From the NCBI RefSeq assembly GCF_003286085.1, contig NW_020825288.1:6758001-6822000 (forward strand): a DNA stretch of 64,000 nucleotides, written 5' to 3'. The notes below the pieces were generated by a model. The model saw nothing but the letters and a program-made list of their open reading frames with translations, had not been told where the DNA came from and did not search any database. The number at the start of each line of letters is the position of its first letter. Within the stretch, counting starts at the first letter, position 1. The position numbers and the translations under genes are program-made. Of this stretch, positions 1 to 14,700 are shown piece by piece. Origin of the DNA: Drosophila persimilis (lineage: Eukaryota; Arthropoda; Insecta; Diptera; Drosophilidae).

Positions 1-1099
1 CTTAATGCTGTTGCTTTTGCTGTTGCTGTTGCTGTTGCTGCTGCTTCTGCTGTTTGGGGCTGTGGGTGTATTGGTGATCTTGCCGGCCTGGCCCCGACCG
101 ACTGCGTCGAGCTGTCGCTTTTTACTGCGGCACCAGTCCGAAGCGGTATCTCGAGCGAGCCGAAACGCAAACGCTAGAAACACTTTTGTCTGGCGTACGT
201 ACATATATTAATTTTTGTTGTCTTCGGTGGCGTTTGTTTATTTTCGCGCGTGTGGCCAGCCTATACCGATCTCGATCTCGATCTCGATCACGGTTCCGAT
301 AGCGATTCCATCCGATTCCAGTTCCGACTCTGCTACTCCTCCTCCTGACAACAATGCCAAGAATGCTCGGACTATACGATAATGCCATTGCCATGTGTGT
401 GTATAGATCTCTGTGCGGATGGGTGTGTGTGTCGGCGTGGTCTGGTTAACTTTGACATGGTGTTGTGCAGCTCTGGGACAACCTTCACCGGCACCGAGCA
501 AAAAGAGCCAAAAAACCGACTCGACTCAGAATGTTCAAGTAAATAAATACGGGGTACACGGAATAGCTAAGTGAATGCATCTAAAGCGTCAGAAGTATTT
601 TGCACATAAGAATAAAATGAAATGTGAAATGGAGTAACATTGGAGAATTTCGCGATTCGGCATAAAAGATTTCAGACGAAGGCGACGATGCAGACCACGA
701 CCACATAACATAGTGTCTTCATAAACGTTTTATCTAAGCTAATCACTGCCATAGTCATAGCCATGTGCTTGTTCTAAATCTACATTATACGAACTACCAC
801 CTCAATGTTGATCTTCGCCCAAGAGGCGGGTGCGTGAGTGCGCGTGCGGCGTCGACGTCAACAGCAACAGCAACAGCAACAACAGCAACGTTAACGGTCT
901 GGAACGGAACGGAACGGAACTGTCGCAATTCAATTAGCAAAATAAGCAAAGCCCCCAGGCCCAAATACATACGTATATACTACGATACTTACCCACACAC
1001 ATACGCAACGTGCGTGGCAACGAACCTGAGCCCGATTTCGCGCGCATTTTTGCACGTGCTGCCACCGATCGATATCTAGATAGCTCTTCCGCATCCAAC
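1..1099 (+). other. 5' flank and 5'UTR of the AdamTS-A-like gene
   Basis: No convincing coding sequence lies upstream of the first AdamTS-A codon. The stretch holds simple-sequence DNA: a CTG/TTG run near 5-56, a short run of GATCTC-type units near 265-295, and CAACAG units near 858-890. Stop codons break the long-looking frames. The last few hundred bases probably form the 5'UTR of coding exon 1, because the ATG at 1100 sits in a good fly context (CAAC before ATG). The transcription start could not be placed. Confidence 0.5.
5..56. repeat. CTG/TTG trinucleotide-rich tract
   Basis: Imperfect alternation of GCTGTT and GCTGCT units. One frame reads as a leucine run, but it lacks any further protein-like sequence, so I treat it as a microsatellite and not as a signal peptide. 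Confidence 0.6.
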
Positions 1100-4000
1100 A
1101 TGCCGATGACAAGTGCGACAGAGCCCGAGCGATGCGTATCGCTGCTGAACGGTCGCGCAGGCGCCCTGGACGACTATGCGCACGACTGTGGGAGCGCCAC
1201 TCTCCGATCGACGACATCGGGCCGCAGCAACCGGACGAACAGCACCACGATCTGCGACTCGCCGGAGACGGAGGCGGGTCCGGAGGAGGAGCTGTTCGAA
1301 GATGCGAACGATGTCGAGAGCTGTCTGCGTGGGACCCTGCCACCGAACGACCTTGAGGATGCCGGCCTGCGGTACTCCTACAAAGGCATACCGCCGGAGC
1401 TCTACTCGCCCAAGAAGGATTTCATTTACAAGCGGCCGCTGGTGGACAGACAGGTAAAGGTTTCTTCTTTTTTTTTTTGTTTTGGGCTGCTCGGCAACGG
1501 CAACGGCAACCTGGCCAAATTCTGGTCATATTTCATGGCGTGATGTGGAGCTCGGATTCGGATTCGGGCTCGGGCTCGGAATGGGCTTCCACCGGTTGGC
1601 CCGCTGGGCCTTTTGTTTTACGATATTTCATTTATTTCTTCTTGTGTTTTTCCCTCTGTTTGTTTTTTTTTTTGGTTTATTTTTATTTTTATCGAAATCG
1701 GCTGGCAAAGCGAAAACCAAATTCAAGTTAATTTATTGCATTGATTCCACAATCGATTTGTCGAGTTCTTTCTTTTCTTTTATAATTTTCGGTTGATTTG
1801 TCGCTATTTTTGTGTGCTCGTCTCGTTTTTTGTATTCCACGGTCTGTGTGTGTTTTTTTTTCTGCTCCTCTCTTTTTCGATTTTTGATTAAATACCGAAG
1901 AGACACAAAGAAAGCGTCGTCGCTGCGGGGCCATCGCATTTGAATACACACGCTCCATTGCACACCCGGCAACAAGACCTACAAAATGCCCAAAAAAAGA
2001 AGGAGAGTAAATTAGCAACATAAACGACATCGCAACAAACCAACAATGCGATGCCAGTGGCAAATAGTTGGATTTTATATTCTGCGACCACACCGGACAG
2101 TGGCTGCCGAAAGACTGCAACGGGTAGATGACTTCCTACCTGCTCTGAGAGCATTTCTATACGCGATAACCAAAGAGTTAAGGGGTATATTCGATTTGAG
2201 GTGTGTAACACCCAGAAGGAAGCGTTTCGGACCCCATAAAGTATATGTATTCTTCATCAGCATGAATAGTCGAGTCGTTATAGCCATGTCTGTCTGTCCG
2301 TCTTACTATAACAGCTAGAGCAACCAAATGGGTGTAGAGACTCTTGTCATATCACACTATATGAAGTTTTCCGCCTGCACAAAAGAAATTAAGTACCTAC
2401 CAGATCATTACTATAGCCAGAAGATCATTCTCTCTCTATCTCTCACACGCTCTTCGTCGTGCAGTGTGCGCGGGAGCGTTATAGTAACACACATATTGAC
2501 TGAGTGTGTAGAGCCGCGGCCCTTGCCGCATTTGCTTTCTACTTTGCCCAAGTGAAGGTGATTTTAGAACCCATTATTCTTAGTCAGTAAGGCAAACACA
2601 TGTATGTAAATTTTGGCAACAATAAGGGCAAAGCTGCCACTGAGTCACTAGCTAGAATGATTTTCACTTGCGTCAAGACTTGCTCCACTGCTGTTTTCTG
2701 GACATGTGTTTCCGGAACGCTACGCTTATCATCTTTAAGACAAAAACCTCATTCGCAGAATTGTATCATTGTTGTATCTGCAATAGATGATAAAGATTAT
2801 CTTTGCCGGCCCAACAGTAGGTGCCAGAGTGATAAAAAATAGTTCTAAAATCATATAAAAAGTGCCCGATCGCATAAGGTGTCTGGACCTCAGCATAGTC
2901 AGTGGCAGTGCCTCTAAAAATGCAAATGCAGTCGAGGCCTTCGGGAAATGCCAAGCCACAATAGCAGCTACACGACCTGTGTGAAAAGTGAAGATAATTA
3001 AGTTTTAGCTCAGGCCCAACAAGGTGTGAAAAGCGGCTGGACGAGACGTGACAATAACAAAAACGAGTACAATAGTCTGTAGGAAAAAAAAACATGGCTT
3101 ACAAGTCGTTCAATTAGAATTTTATCAACGTTCGCTTGGAGCGGGGGACAGTGCAAAGTGTCGCAAAAAACACGAACAAATGCACGGTACGTAGGAGTTC
3201 ATGAATAAATAATGTTGGGGTTGGGTGCGTATTAGGAAGTCGGGGAGCTGTAAGCTCGCCCCGAACTGATAACGATTCGCTGCCATGGCCATGTGAAACG
3301 TAACCCCCATGGGATGCCAGGCGATCCAGAGGGGGATGGGGATGGGACCGCTGACAGCTGCCGATAGACTGTCTATATGGCACGGCGCGTACATCTCTGA
3401 GATAGAAAAAAATTGAGACAATATATTTTGTTTGTTTTTTTTTTTGTTTCGTTTCGTTTCGAAAATAGATTTTCCCATTTTTTATGTGGCGCTTTGGGTC
3501 GCCACGGGATACTTGCTGTAAGTAAGAGGATTGTACGGGTACATGGTATTAGGGGCTGTCCGATTTGTATTTCACCAATGAAATGTGCACAATATGTAGA
3601 ATTTGAATATTATTTTCTTGTTTTTTATTTTTTTTGAGACGTCCGTCGTTGTCTTGCGCGTGTTTCGCTGTCCCCATGTCTTCAATTTATTTCGTCTACT
3701 TTAAATAAAAATGAAGAAAATTTTTAGCGTTCATTGACATTACAAAAGAGACGAAGAAATGAAAAGAAAACGAATCCAAAACGAAAACGAAGTCTACACA
3801 AGACAAGACTGAAATTGAACATTTGTCGAGAACCCCTCCTCCCCCCAAGACCGTGCCATATGTGGGTGTTGTCCGATTCGTAGGGGATTCTGTGTCCCCA
3901 CCCTGTGATGAACCCTGCCCGAAAAATGATCGTGAAATAAGTATTCTGGTCGGCTCTCCGCACTCCATCGCGATGGTTACGATACTTTGCGATACAATGG

Positions 4001-7000
4001 GTTTTCGTATGCCCATTTGTATGCAAATGAGAAGGGCGCGCCCCCCCCCGGCGGGCCGAGGGCGGGGGGGTGACAAATAACTCTTGTCTGTAACCGCAAT
4101 ATAATTTCAAGTAAAAAAAGTCCAAAAATAAACCTAAATAAATGGAAGTGTGATGCCGGGGCGTGACTTTAGGGTGTTGTGCTGCTGGAGCGCTCTCAAA
4201 ATTGGCTTTTGTTTTTTTTCGTTTTAATTTATATATATTTTTTTTGTCAAAATATATTTACGTGATCTGCATACAAGACAATTCTCTGAAGGCCCGCATC
4301 TGCCGCCCCGCCCCGTCGCGAGCCACCCACGTGCTTCGAAAGAACCAAAGACTCAACTACTCATTTTCTAGCTTAAGAAAACTGTCAAAATGGGGAAAAA
4401 ATATTTAAGAAATATATGAAGAAAAAACGAAAGAAAGCAGACGAACTTCAGATGCTCTCTAAGAGAATTTTTCTAGGTTTATTCTAGGTGTAAGGCCTGA
4501 AAGGTCTGATCTGGTAATGATCTGTAAAGTATTCCTTTTTCGATAGAGTATAGGTAACGATCATCAAAGCTAACCAGACACGACACGACTTGGCCCGAAG
4601 TGATTGCTCATTTTAATTAATTCTTTTTTAATTTATCAGTCAAGATTAATGTTGAACATGTTCAATCTGGCCGGCAGTTGGTATTCGAAAACCGAATGGG
4701 GAACTCGCTTAGCCGCGGTTTCTGTGTTAATAATTTAAATATGGATTTTAGGCAGACATTTTCGGCAAGGTATTAGCATAATTGGTGACCAATGTCCATC
4801 CCGGGACAGGCCGGGCCACTCAAGGCGAAAACACCTTTAATAATTATATCTCCAATTTTTCTTCACATTCGGTTGTTTCTTTTGTATCTTTTTCTGGTCA
4901 CAGGTCGTGAATGAATTTTGCGGCAAATTATTTGAGTTGTTTTTGGGTTTCCTTTTTTTTTTGGTTAATAAAAATTTGTTTAACTGATTTGTGGGCTTAC
5001 ATCAAAAGGCAGAACCGCCCCTAAGCTGGTTTCTTTTCAGCTCGATTCTGTTTGGGCCTATCTCAATGCTTTATTCGGTGTTTAGTCTGTGGTCCGACCA
5101 TAATAGGACAGACAACCGACTCTGTTAATGATTTTTTATTTATTTGCTGCCATTTGTTGTGAGCCGGCTTATCGCATCTGTGTCCATTTCCAGCCAGAGC
5201 GTGTAACATAACTTTACATAAATCCATTATATTTTAGCTTTACGATACTCGTTTAATTATTTCGCCCTCTCGAATGATATGATGGTGGCATCATCACTCT
5301 CATTCCCATCCCATCGCCATGGCAAATGCTGGATCATCGCAGCAGGGCAGGCATTATCTCCACACATTGTCGCTTTGCATATAAATTGGGGATCCGATGG
5401 TGGGATCTTTTGGGGACGGGACGGGACGGGGCGGGGCGATGCGGTGCGTCTTTATTCATATGCTAAACTCTTTTGCCTGAATTCAGAAGTCAAAAGTGGT
5501 TTCTCGGGGCTTGGAATCTATTTGAAAGCAATTTCGGAACCTTGGGGCATCATCACTTTATCATCGAACTCGAATGGGTGCGGTGCAGCAGTTCCATAAG
5601 CCGAACGCAGTTCGAAATCTGAATAAAACAAAAAAATAAAACATAAAAAGAAGAAACCTTCTTAATGGCATGATTTTGTTCCTTTATTTGAAGGAGTGCG
5701 GATTGGCTTTGGCTTTGGCTTTGCCTTTGTTTCGATTCCCAGGAATTAGACGAGGCCTTGCGGTTACTATGCGGGGTGCAATTTATACATTCGGGTGGCA
5801 TGATTTATGAGACAATTGATGCCATTTTGATTGCACATCAAGCATACGGCTAGTAGTCCTGGCCCATCCGGACCTTCTCCGAATTCAACACCAGCCTCCA
5901 AGCCCCCGTTCTTCTGGGAAGCCCAAGATACCAAGACATACCTGACATCTATAAATACAACATCTAATCGCATTATGGCCACACGCCCTCCGGTCCGTGG
6001 TGAAATCGAATATCTGCCGAGGGGCTTCGACAACTGAGCGGCAACTAGAAACAAAAACCGAACCGAAAATTTGCATGCAAAATCAATTTAAAGTCATTAA
6101 TAAATCGACCTGTTTTATTTATTATTTATTTACATTTCTCTCCTCGCTTTGGTTAAATATATTTCCGCCTTTGAATATTTGTATCCGATTTGTGATACCC
6201 AGTGATGTGCTGGCTGCTAGGGTATGTTGGGTCGCGGAGAGCGAGAGATCAACTAAGAGACTAGATAGCTCTAAGGGTATCTTTCAGTCGGCAGCTGTAT
6301 CTTTTATGGTTCTATGAAGTTCTCACGAGCGCAATATATCTTGCCTAGACCTAGGACCACACGCGTGTCCGATCCCTAGGCGGCAGCACAGGTTCTTCAG
6401 AGCCCTAGCCGAGGCCTACACCCGATCAGCTGTCAGATGATAAATAGATGGATAGATGGATGTTAATTTGCATTGACAAAACTGCACGTCATGGAAGAGT
6501 TGATATTTACCCAAATGTTTAGCAAGAAAATAAACAAACTTCTGCTTACACGGCGTCTGAACAAGTGAACAAGTACTATATATGTACATATACCTACGGG
6601 GAGACCTGGTCTGTGTACGATCGATCTGATCTGCAAACGATCTGCGAAGCTACGCTAATTAATGCTGATAGCAACAAGCGCCGTACTCTCGTACTCGTAC
6701 TCGTTCTATGGGCCTTATCTGTCCGGGCTCTCCGAGTCTCTCCGGCACGTTTGCCGGCGTTTTTGGGACCCGGGCTCAGCTGTTCCGATGGAAGACAAAC
6801 ACACTTTTTATTTAGTTTTATGACACTAGCAACAAATTAATAAAAAAAAAAACCTATTTGTATTTCTATTTTCGTCTGGTCCCATGACTTTTATTTTGAT
6901 AAGAATAATTTTGAATTTTGTATTCGAAAAATTGTGCAACTCCTTCGGGACTGCCATAGAACATTTTTGTCCATATGTATGTATTTTTCGAAGAAGAAAT

Positions 7001-10000
7001 ATTGATTAATTGCCGGCGCTGAAGGCCCTGTTTTCAACAATTGTACATTTAACAGGCACGATCTTGGACTGTTTTATTTATTATTTACGCAAGTGCACGA
7101 GAATAAATTATTTTAAAAATATACGAGTGCTGGTGTGCGTTTAAAATTGTATATAAAATGCACAAATAAATGAAACATGAAATTCCGTTTACGCAAGTCG
7201 AAACATGAGCACTGCCCCCCCCCCCTTCCCATCTCGACTCCAAATAGCCTTTCGACGGTGGCATGGGAAATCAATTGTAGATTAAAATAAATGGCTGGTA
7301 TATCCCTCGGACTCGTACTATATACAAATACTATGGCTGCCTGTCGGTTTCCATGGGCGCGATTCGTTGGCGTTGGCCGCTGGACAAAGCCGTTGCCTTC
7401 ATTGCCTTCAGGCATCAGGCACAGTCCGTGAAGATAGCGCGTCGAAAAGTGTCAAAAATCGAATAATACTCCACACTCGGAAACAGCCTAAGCACTCTTA
7501 TTAATTTTAGCACTCGACTCCATGCCACTCCAGACAATTGCCACAAATTTCGGGGCAGGCAAGTAAAGCAGGCGTGTCAATTGCTAAACAATATAAACAC
7601 AAATTACTATGTTCGCCGACAGCATCGACAGCAACTTCAACTGTCTTTTTTTTGTGTTGTTTGTTGTTTGTTGGCAGCCGACTCCAAATGATGGCCAAAA
7701 AGAGCTGCCAATCCGATCCGTACCGTTAGATGGCGCTGCCGATCGTACATGATTTCCAGCATAGGCATCTCATTTAGCAGATATATATATGTATATACCC
7801 TCGTTTGAGGGGGCTCCTTGCCTTGTTATTGTACAATTAGTTGTATTTATGTTGCGGCTGGTGCGGCGACGGCAACGGCTGTCGCTGTCGCTGTCTGTCG
7901 TACAATAATTAAACGACCATTAGGCGTATTTAGCGCACAGCAATGAAATTTGGGTCATTACCAAAGCAAAAGTCAGCCCAAAACAGAGGCACACACGTGC
8001 TGGCCCCCGTTTTGGATGTGTTTATTATGATTATGATTATGCCCGCTGCCCGCTGCCCACTTGCCAACGCATCTGTTCTTCATAAATATTATGGAATCCA
8101 TAAATTAGAGCCTGCTGGCCGCCAGTCGATACACCCAGAGTGCCCAGAGGCGCTGGCCAGAAGGCGAAAGTCTAAGGCTGATATGATGATATTTCGAATA
8201 TTGAGGCGTGCGTGAACAATTTGAGGCGTGGGAACTTCTCAGTCTTCTTGGTCTTTATGTTAGATCCCAGTTTCAATCTCAATGAACGTGGCCGCAAGCT
8301 GGCGTTGCTCTTTCGGGCCAGAGAACTGTGGGCTGTTGCCAGGGTTTGTCCAGGTTTGCCCCCAGGGCGCCTGGTTCGTGTTTATGGGCTCACTGACAAA
8401 CTGACAACTAAACTCAATTATGGCCTAATGAAATCGACAATTGGCGGGAAAGAGACAGCCGGCCAGCCGGCCAAAAATTGAGAGCTGCCAACGCCCCGCC
8501 GTACCGCAGAGAGTAACAGAATTAATTATTGGAACCGTAACAGTTTTTGTTTGTAAACCTGCCAGGCATGTGTCAAGGAAATTGGGTCAAACCGTATGCT
8601 CTGGGCGCCAGAATTAAAGGTATCCGCAAAAAAGAAAAAAAAGCCAAACTTGTTCGGGGCCCCAAAGTCTTTGCCTTTTGTGTGGGTCCCTCCACAAATG
8701 AACTCTTGTTCAATTTGTCATGCCCGATCGTGACAATTGAATCGATCGCCAGTAGATTGATGGCAGACCTCTAGGAAACTAGAATAAGAACGTGTGGTGG
8801 TCTCCAATTGGGGGTCATAAATACGCGCGGTTAATGAACGCCGTAAAACAGGGGGACACAATGCAAATCGATAGACAATGCCCGTAAAAAATACATTTGT
8901 ATGGATAGTACAAGCCATTGATTTCGCAACTTATGGCCCCTGGTGATCGACGATCGACGATCAACGATCAACGATACGATCGTGGTGTGGTGGAAGCTTG
9001 GCTCCGATGTGGCAGATGTGCGTCGTCGAGAGCAATGCACATACAGAGTGTGGCACACCTTTTGATTAGGACGGAGGAGCAGAGCTACCCACTAAGAAAA
9101 CATCGTCTATGTGGCTATGTGGGTCTGCTTTGCTTAGCCAACACAAGAGAGTACACAGACTGCCGCTCAAGTACATCAACCTCGAGTGGATCTCGTTAGG
9201 CAACCAAATAGAATACAAAACTGAAAAACTGAATAATTCCGATCATAAATATTAATTTATGCGTATAAATCGCCATATTTGCTGCCCTCTACAGGCCATA
9301 ATAAAATCGAAAGCCTTCGACTGCACTGGTTAGCCCACTTGCGGGGCCCACAACCCACGGACCGGCTATACTCGGTACTGATTTAAAATAGAGCTCAAGT
9401 GGTTCCATTAATCCCAAGCGATGCGCCAAATTCGCATGAAGAGCATGCCGTTCGCTCCTTTTTTGTACTAAACGGCGTACAATTAAAATTAAGTTCCACC
9501 AACATTGTCGTGCTCAAATTTCAGCCATTAATAAAACATTATGCGTATAGTTTTAACAAAGCACATTTCCTCCTTTGTGGAAACAAAGGCCTGGGGAAGG
9601 CCCTCTTGTCTCCCGGAAGCTGTACAGATTTTTGCCCTTTCCATTGTATTTACAAATCGTTTTGGGGATGGGGTGCGAAGATTGTTTTTTACGCATCGCC
9701 TCGTCCCTGGGTGCCTGAGAGAAACCATTTGGGCCAAAGAGCGGTAATTATTGGTCTAGACCAACTGTTTGTTGGCTCTTGTAAACATGTCAAAGCGAAA
9801 ATAAACTAATTGCCCCGGCATATCCGACAGCTGCAGGAATCTGTATTCAATCGTACATATACACACACGTATATACATATGTAAGTGTAGTCTCGGCCAC
9901 AAGGTTAACGCGATCCCAAGATACTTTCATATTTTGAATGTCAAGTGTTTTAGGCGATGACTTTTCGAACAGATGCTTGGCAGATTCCGAGCGAATTACA

Positions 10001-11681
10001 GAGGGCAGACATTAGTTTTGATGGCGTCTAATTGTCAAATATAAAAACGGCATTTGAATGGAGTCCACAGATCTTTCGGATGCGAATACTGCGAATTGTG
10101 TCATGTCATGCCCGCGTCAAGCTGTTAGATGATTCTTGTAAAAATTCCCTATGCCACACAATACACAATACAGATAATAATAGCAATTTCAACACATTTT
10201 GATGAGAACTGTCAAAAAAATTAAGAAATTCCAGCAGTACAGTGGCCATCATCGACGCCATCGACAGGCCCGGTCCCGGTCGTCCAATCGTCCCGGTCTT
10301 GTTGCCGGCCGCTTGCCTAGTTAATAAATATAATCTCTTTTGATGGATTGAACAGCACACCAGCGATCCAAGCTCAAGAAACCAAAGCAAAGCCCCCCCC
10401 CCCAACGGAGACCCGGCTTTGAATGGGCCTCCTTCTCCTCCTCCACCTCCTCCACTGACAACTGCCATCGCCATGAACTCTGGCGAGTTTTGTTTTTCGG
10501 TTCAATTGTCTTTGGTGGTGTTGTTTCTGGTGCGTAATAAAATAATACCAAAAATTTATTAATTTTTATGGTTTATATTTTGTTGATTTCTTTTGAGAAA
10601 CGTTCTTTACGCGACAAAAGGCTTTTCACAGATGCTCCAACGAACGAGATCACACTATGTGGTGCTGTACCGAACCAGAGCATACCCTACCTGAGATCGT
10701 ACCTGCCGAAAGATCAGTTAAGAAGTTCTCGACCAGCCATAGATTGGGGTTCACCATTAGTGATGTGGGGGACTTATCTGATCCTTTCGCTAGGCGCGAA
10801 ACAATTTGCCAACGTTCCTATCGTTAGACAGTTCCGGTTCAAAGTTTTTTGGCTCGACTTTTCGTGTAGGGCACTTGCCCGGCTCAATTAACTTAGATCT
10901 TATCTTGGGGGCCATGCGTGCTCTCTCAGGGGAACCCGTCTTATCGCCTGGGTTTCGGGCAAACCAGTTTTACATAAAAGTAATCTCAGCTTTTGCCTCG
11001 TACTCGTCTTCGGCCTCAGCCCCAGCCTCAGCCTCTTGGCTGTCGGTTCGAATCTGCTTTTGTGGGCGCAAACGGAAATTTAATGAAGCGTTAATAAGTA
11101 CCCAGAAAAGGGCCTTCAAGCCAAAGAGAAAAGGGTTCGCAAATACCTCTTTGGACAAAGGCAAGAATGTCGTGTATGTTGTTAGCTCTCCAGGGCCCCA
11201 CTTATTTCATTTCTGATGATTACTCGTACATTTTGTTGGTGTTTTCTCGGTTTTCGCATATTCATAAGTTGGAAGGGCCGGCGTCTCATGTGGGGATATG
11301 GGGTATGTAAATACTGTGGCATGCTGGGCCTTTGCTTTAACTGGGGATTGTTCTCATTAGTGTTTGTACAGTTGTTGTAATTAAGAGCACCGAATGCTGT
11401 CTGTTCTCTGTCGGAAAGCTCTCCAATCAGACCCCAAGACATACATATGAATATCATGGACACAGTAATTATTTCAGCCCATTTTTCATTAAATTGTAAT
11501 CATAATTCATTAGGGTATTATATACACAGCATCCAAAAAATCGACGCCTGTTGGTGCAGATTGGGGCTGCGCGACAGCGCCCTTCCTTTTCCTTGTCTGG
11601 CGTCGTACATGTGGCAATGTGGCAATGTTGCTGTTGTAGCTTTTGCTGCTGTTCTCTTGGGCGCAGCTGTTGCCAGCCAGT

Positions 11682-11714
<33 letters not shown>

Positions 11715-14700
11715 ATTTACCATCAGCATCCGACCAACTCCAGCGTCAAGTGATCTTTCAGTCGCTTGCGTGACGCAGATCCGATCATATTTGCCTGCTC
11801 CTACAACGCGGACGCACCGCACCGCACCGCACCGCACCGCACCGCATCGTATTGTATGCAAAGCAAAAGCCAAAGGATTCCTCTGGATCCAATCTGCTTC
11901 TCTGTTTATGGCTGTGCCCAATTTGTGCCGAGGCTTGGCCCCGCTTGAACGCATTACAAATCGCGCGCAGGCGCAGCAGTGCAACAGTTTAGTGAACCCG
12001 CTGTTCGCGGCCCGATGCACGGGCCTGGCCTGGCCTGGCCTGCTCCTTTTTTGGGCCCTCGTCGCGTGAGGAGACCTTAGTGTGATCTTGCCGTTCCCCC
12101 TTCATGCCTCTTGGCCTGCATCCAAGCGGAAATTGCATGTTGGCGTTGCGTCTGCGCGACGGCTCAGTGTTTGTTCATCGGCTCTCCCAAGTGCAGTGAA
12201 AACTCAATGAAAGCGAAAAATAAACGCAAAATAAACAGAAAGATGTCGACATCTTCAGGGGACTTTCCACTGGACAGAGAGCCGTTGAAGCCCGGTCCGC
12301 CCATGGCTATCCTGGAGATCGTAAAGGTATTCCGTTTTATTTATGAATCCACCTGCAGAAGTACTTAAAGTTTGCTTTATAGTGGTCCAGTGTGGACTGT
12401 CACTCTTGGACTGCTTCGACCTCAATCGGTGTGCCATAAAAGAGTGCTGTGATTGTAAAATATGCTCTGAAAGTGCGCAGCATAGTGTTATTGCCTTGTT
12501 TTCGCATTCAGTAAGTCGTTGCAGCACTATTACGACCCAATTATGATTTTATATGCCGCTAATTAGGAAATCATTGAAGACAAACGATCGTTTGAGAGCT
12601 CTTTTATTGGGGCGTCTGATAGGATCCGCCAGAGACTCTCAGAACGAACCATCATCTCACTTTTGAGTTGCCGAAATACACAGAAAATTGAATTGCCGGT
12701 TGAGCAAGTTTAATCGCTCAATAAACAATAGATATACATTTATATATATCGCATTAATGTCACTGATTCAGGGACAATATCATAAATTAGAGTTAATTAA
12801 AGTGCAAATAGCCGCAAGACTGAATAGAGCCAGAGCCAGCGTAGAGTTTGCCGTTTGCATAATAAATTGCATACTTCCTGGAAACCAAAGACAAAAGTCA
12901 GTGGTCCAAAAATACCCGTGCCCGTACCCGTACCCGTATAACCGCCAGAGATCAACGCACCCACATGTCGAGCGGATTGCAGAATTATTGCCTTATGTCA
13001 CAGCCTCGCGCGGGCGAGGCACGAGAGTATGTCATAGACTTTTGGCAATTAGAGCCAAAAAAAAAGCCATACATACACGAACCGAAGATAGACCGACGAC
13101 AATTTTCAGAAAAGTCTCCGAGACTGGGGCAGAGGCGTTCCGTTTTTATTTGGTCATAAATTCGTGCGAATAGGGCAGGGCAGAGCATCGACTCAATGAG
13201 CCAAAACCAAACCCCCCATCGAGGACGGTTGGGCCAGGCAGGCACTCCTTGGCGGAACTGCTCTTGGCTTGTGTCAGGGCCAGAGTTCTGCTTGAGCCAG
13301 ACACTTGAAGAAATATACTTTTCCGGTGGCGCCTACGGTCAAGTGCGAGACGAGGCCCATTGGGCGCCAGAATTGCTGGGATTCTTCTTCTACAGAGATA
13401 TTTTTGCAAGCATTTGCACTGCATTTATCAGATTGTCACAATCCGTTGCAGATGGTTGCAATCGAGAAGTGCGATATTATTAGTTCTTGGCACAGAACGC
13501 CCAGAAGAAATGCAAATAGAAAAAATCAAATAGAAAGCATATTAGAGAGAGAGAGCGAGCAAATGGAGGTATACGTCTGACTGTGCTGGCAAAAAAATAT
13601 ATGAAAAGTAAATTCTAAAATTATTTCCAAGAGAGTAGCAACTTTCGGCTAGATGATAGCCAGCTTTTCTCTTAGATTGTTTACAAATGCCGCGTGAGCG
13701 TGAGAACTTGGGATTAGATCGGGAAATTTGTATGTTGGCCGAGAATATGCGATCAGTATGCTTTCGAATTTCGCACAAGATCTGCACAAGAAGCGAAACC
13801 AACCGAACGAATATTCGCGGGATTTTACGTCGGGATCGTCGAGTACTGAGCGAAAACTAGAAATATCAAAAATCGTATAGGATTAAATGAAAATAGCATA
13901 AGAAGTGCAGCGGAAATGCAAACAAAATTCACATATAAATTCGAATAAAATTGCATAAGTTCTTTTTGATGGGATAAATGTCATATACACAAATTACTCA
14001 ACGGCGACCGGTGAATTTTCGAATATTTTTCTTCATTTGATCTGAGAAAATTGGGTATAGTTTGTGCAGATAAAAGTGCTCACGGCTGTCATTTACGAGA
14101 GGTGAATATATGGGATCTGTTAAGGGACATATATGTATTAATAATTTAAGAAAAGGACCTACCACAACAGCTAATAATATTAAATCACAATTAATAATTT
14201 AATACATATTTTATGGGATATATCAAGACACCAAAATTAGATCTATTGGATCGATGGATACATGTTGGGGCCAAAGAAATATATACCTCCTGTGTTTTAG
14301 TTTTATTAATTTCCTTCTTTAACGTCTGTTCTTTCTTCTTGTCGATCGGTAGGGTAGATTATATCGGGATCGGTAGGATATCGTTAGAGTATTATGGTTA
14401 TTGGTTGGGGTACTCATGTGTTGCCCTTCAATACTTCCATATAGTACTGTTGATGGTCTCCTTCTGCTGCTTAGAGGAAAAAAACCACTTGAGGCAATTG
14501 CTTATATTAATCGCCAAATTCCAGAGGTTAAAATATTTGCCCATTATTTTGGATTTTGCCCCGACTACTAAGTAGTTTAAGAAATCTATTTTTAATGAAT
14601 ATTTTACACGATTGAAACAAATCGAACTGAATTGTTTATGCAAAACTTTCACACATTTCAGCGGCGCTCGAATCGAAATTCTATACAAATCGAGAATTAA

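Noticed and set aside
5-211. Leucine-rich N-terminus that looks like a signal peptide
   Set aside because: Produced by a CTG/TTG microsatellite; no donor or downstream coding sequence in frame.
11551-12069. 172-codon ORF in intron 1 with poly-Ser and HRTAP repeats
   Set aside because: Its length comes from the CAG and ACCGC simple repeats. The flanks show no protein-like sequence, and an opposite-strand ORF is equally long.
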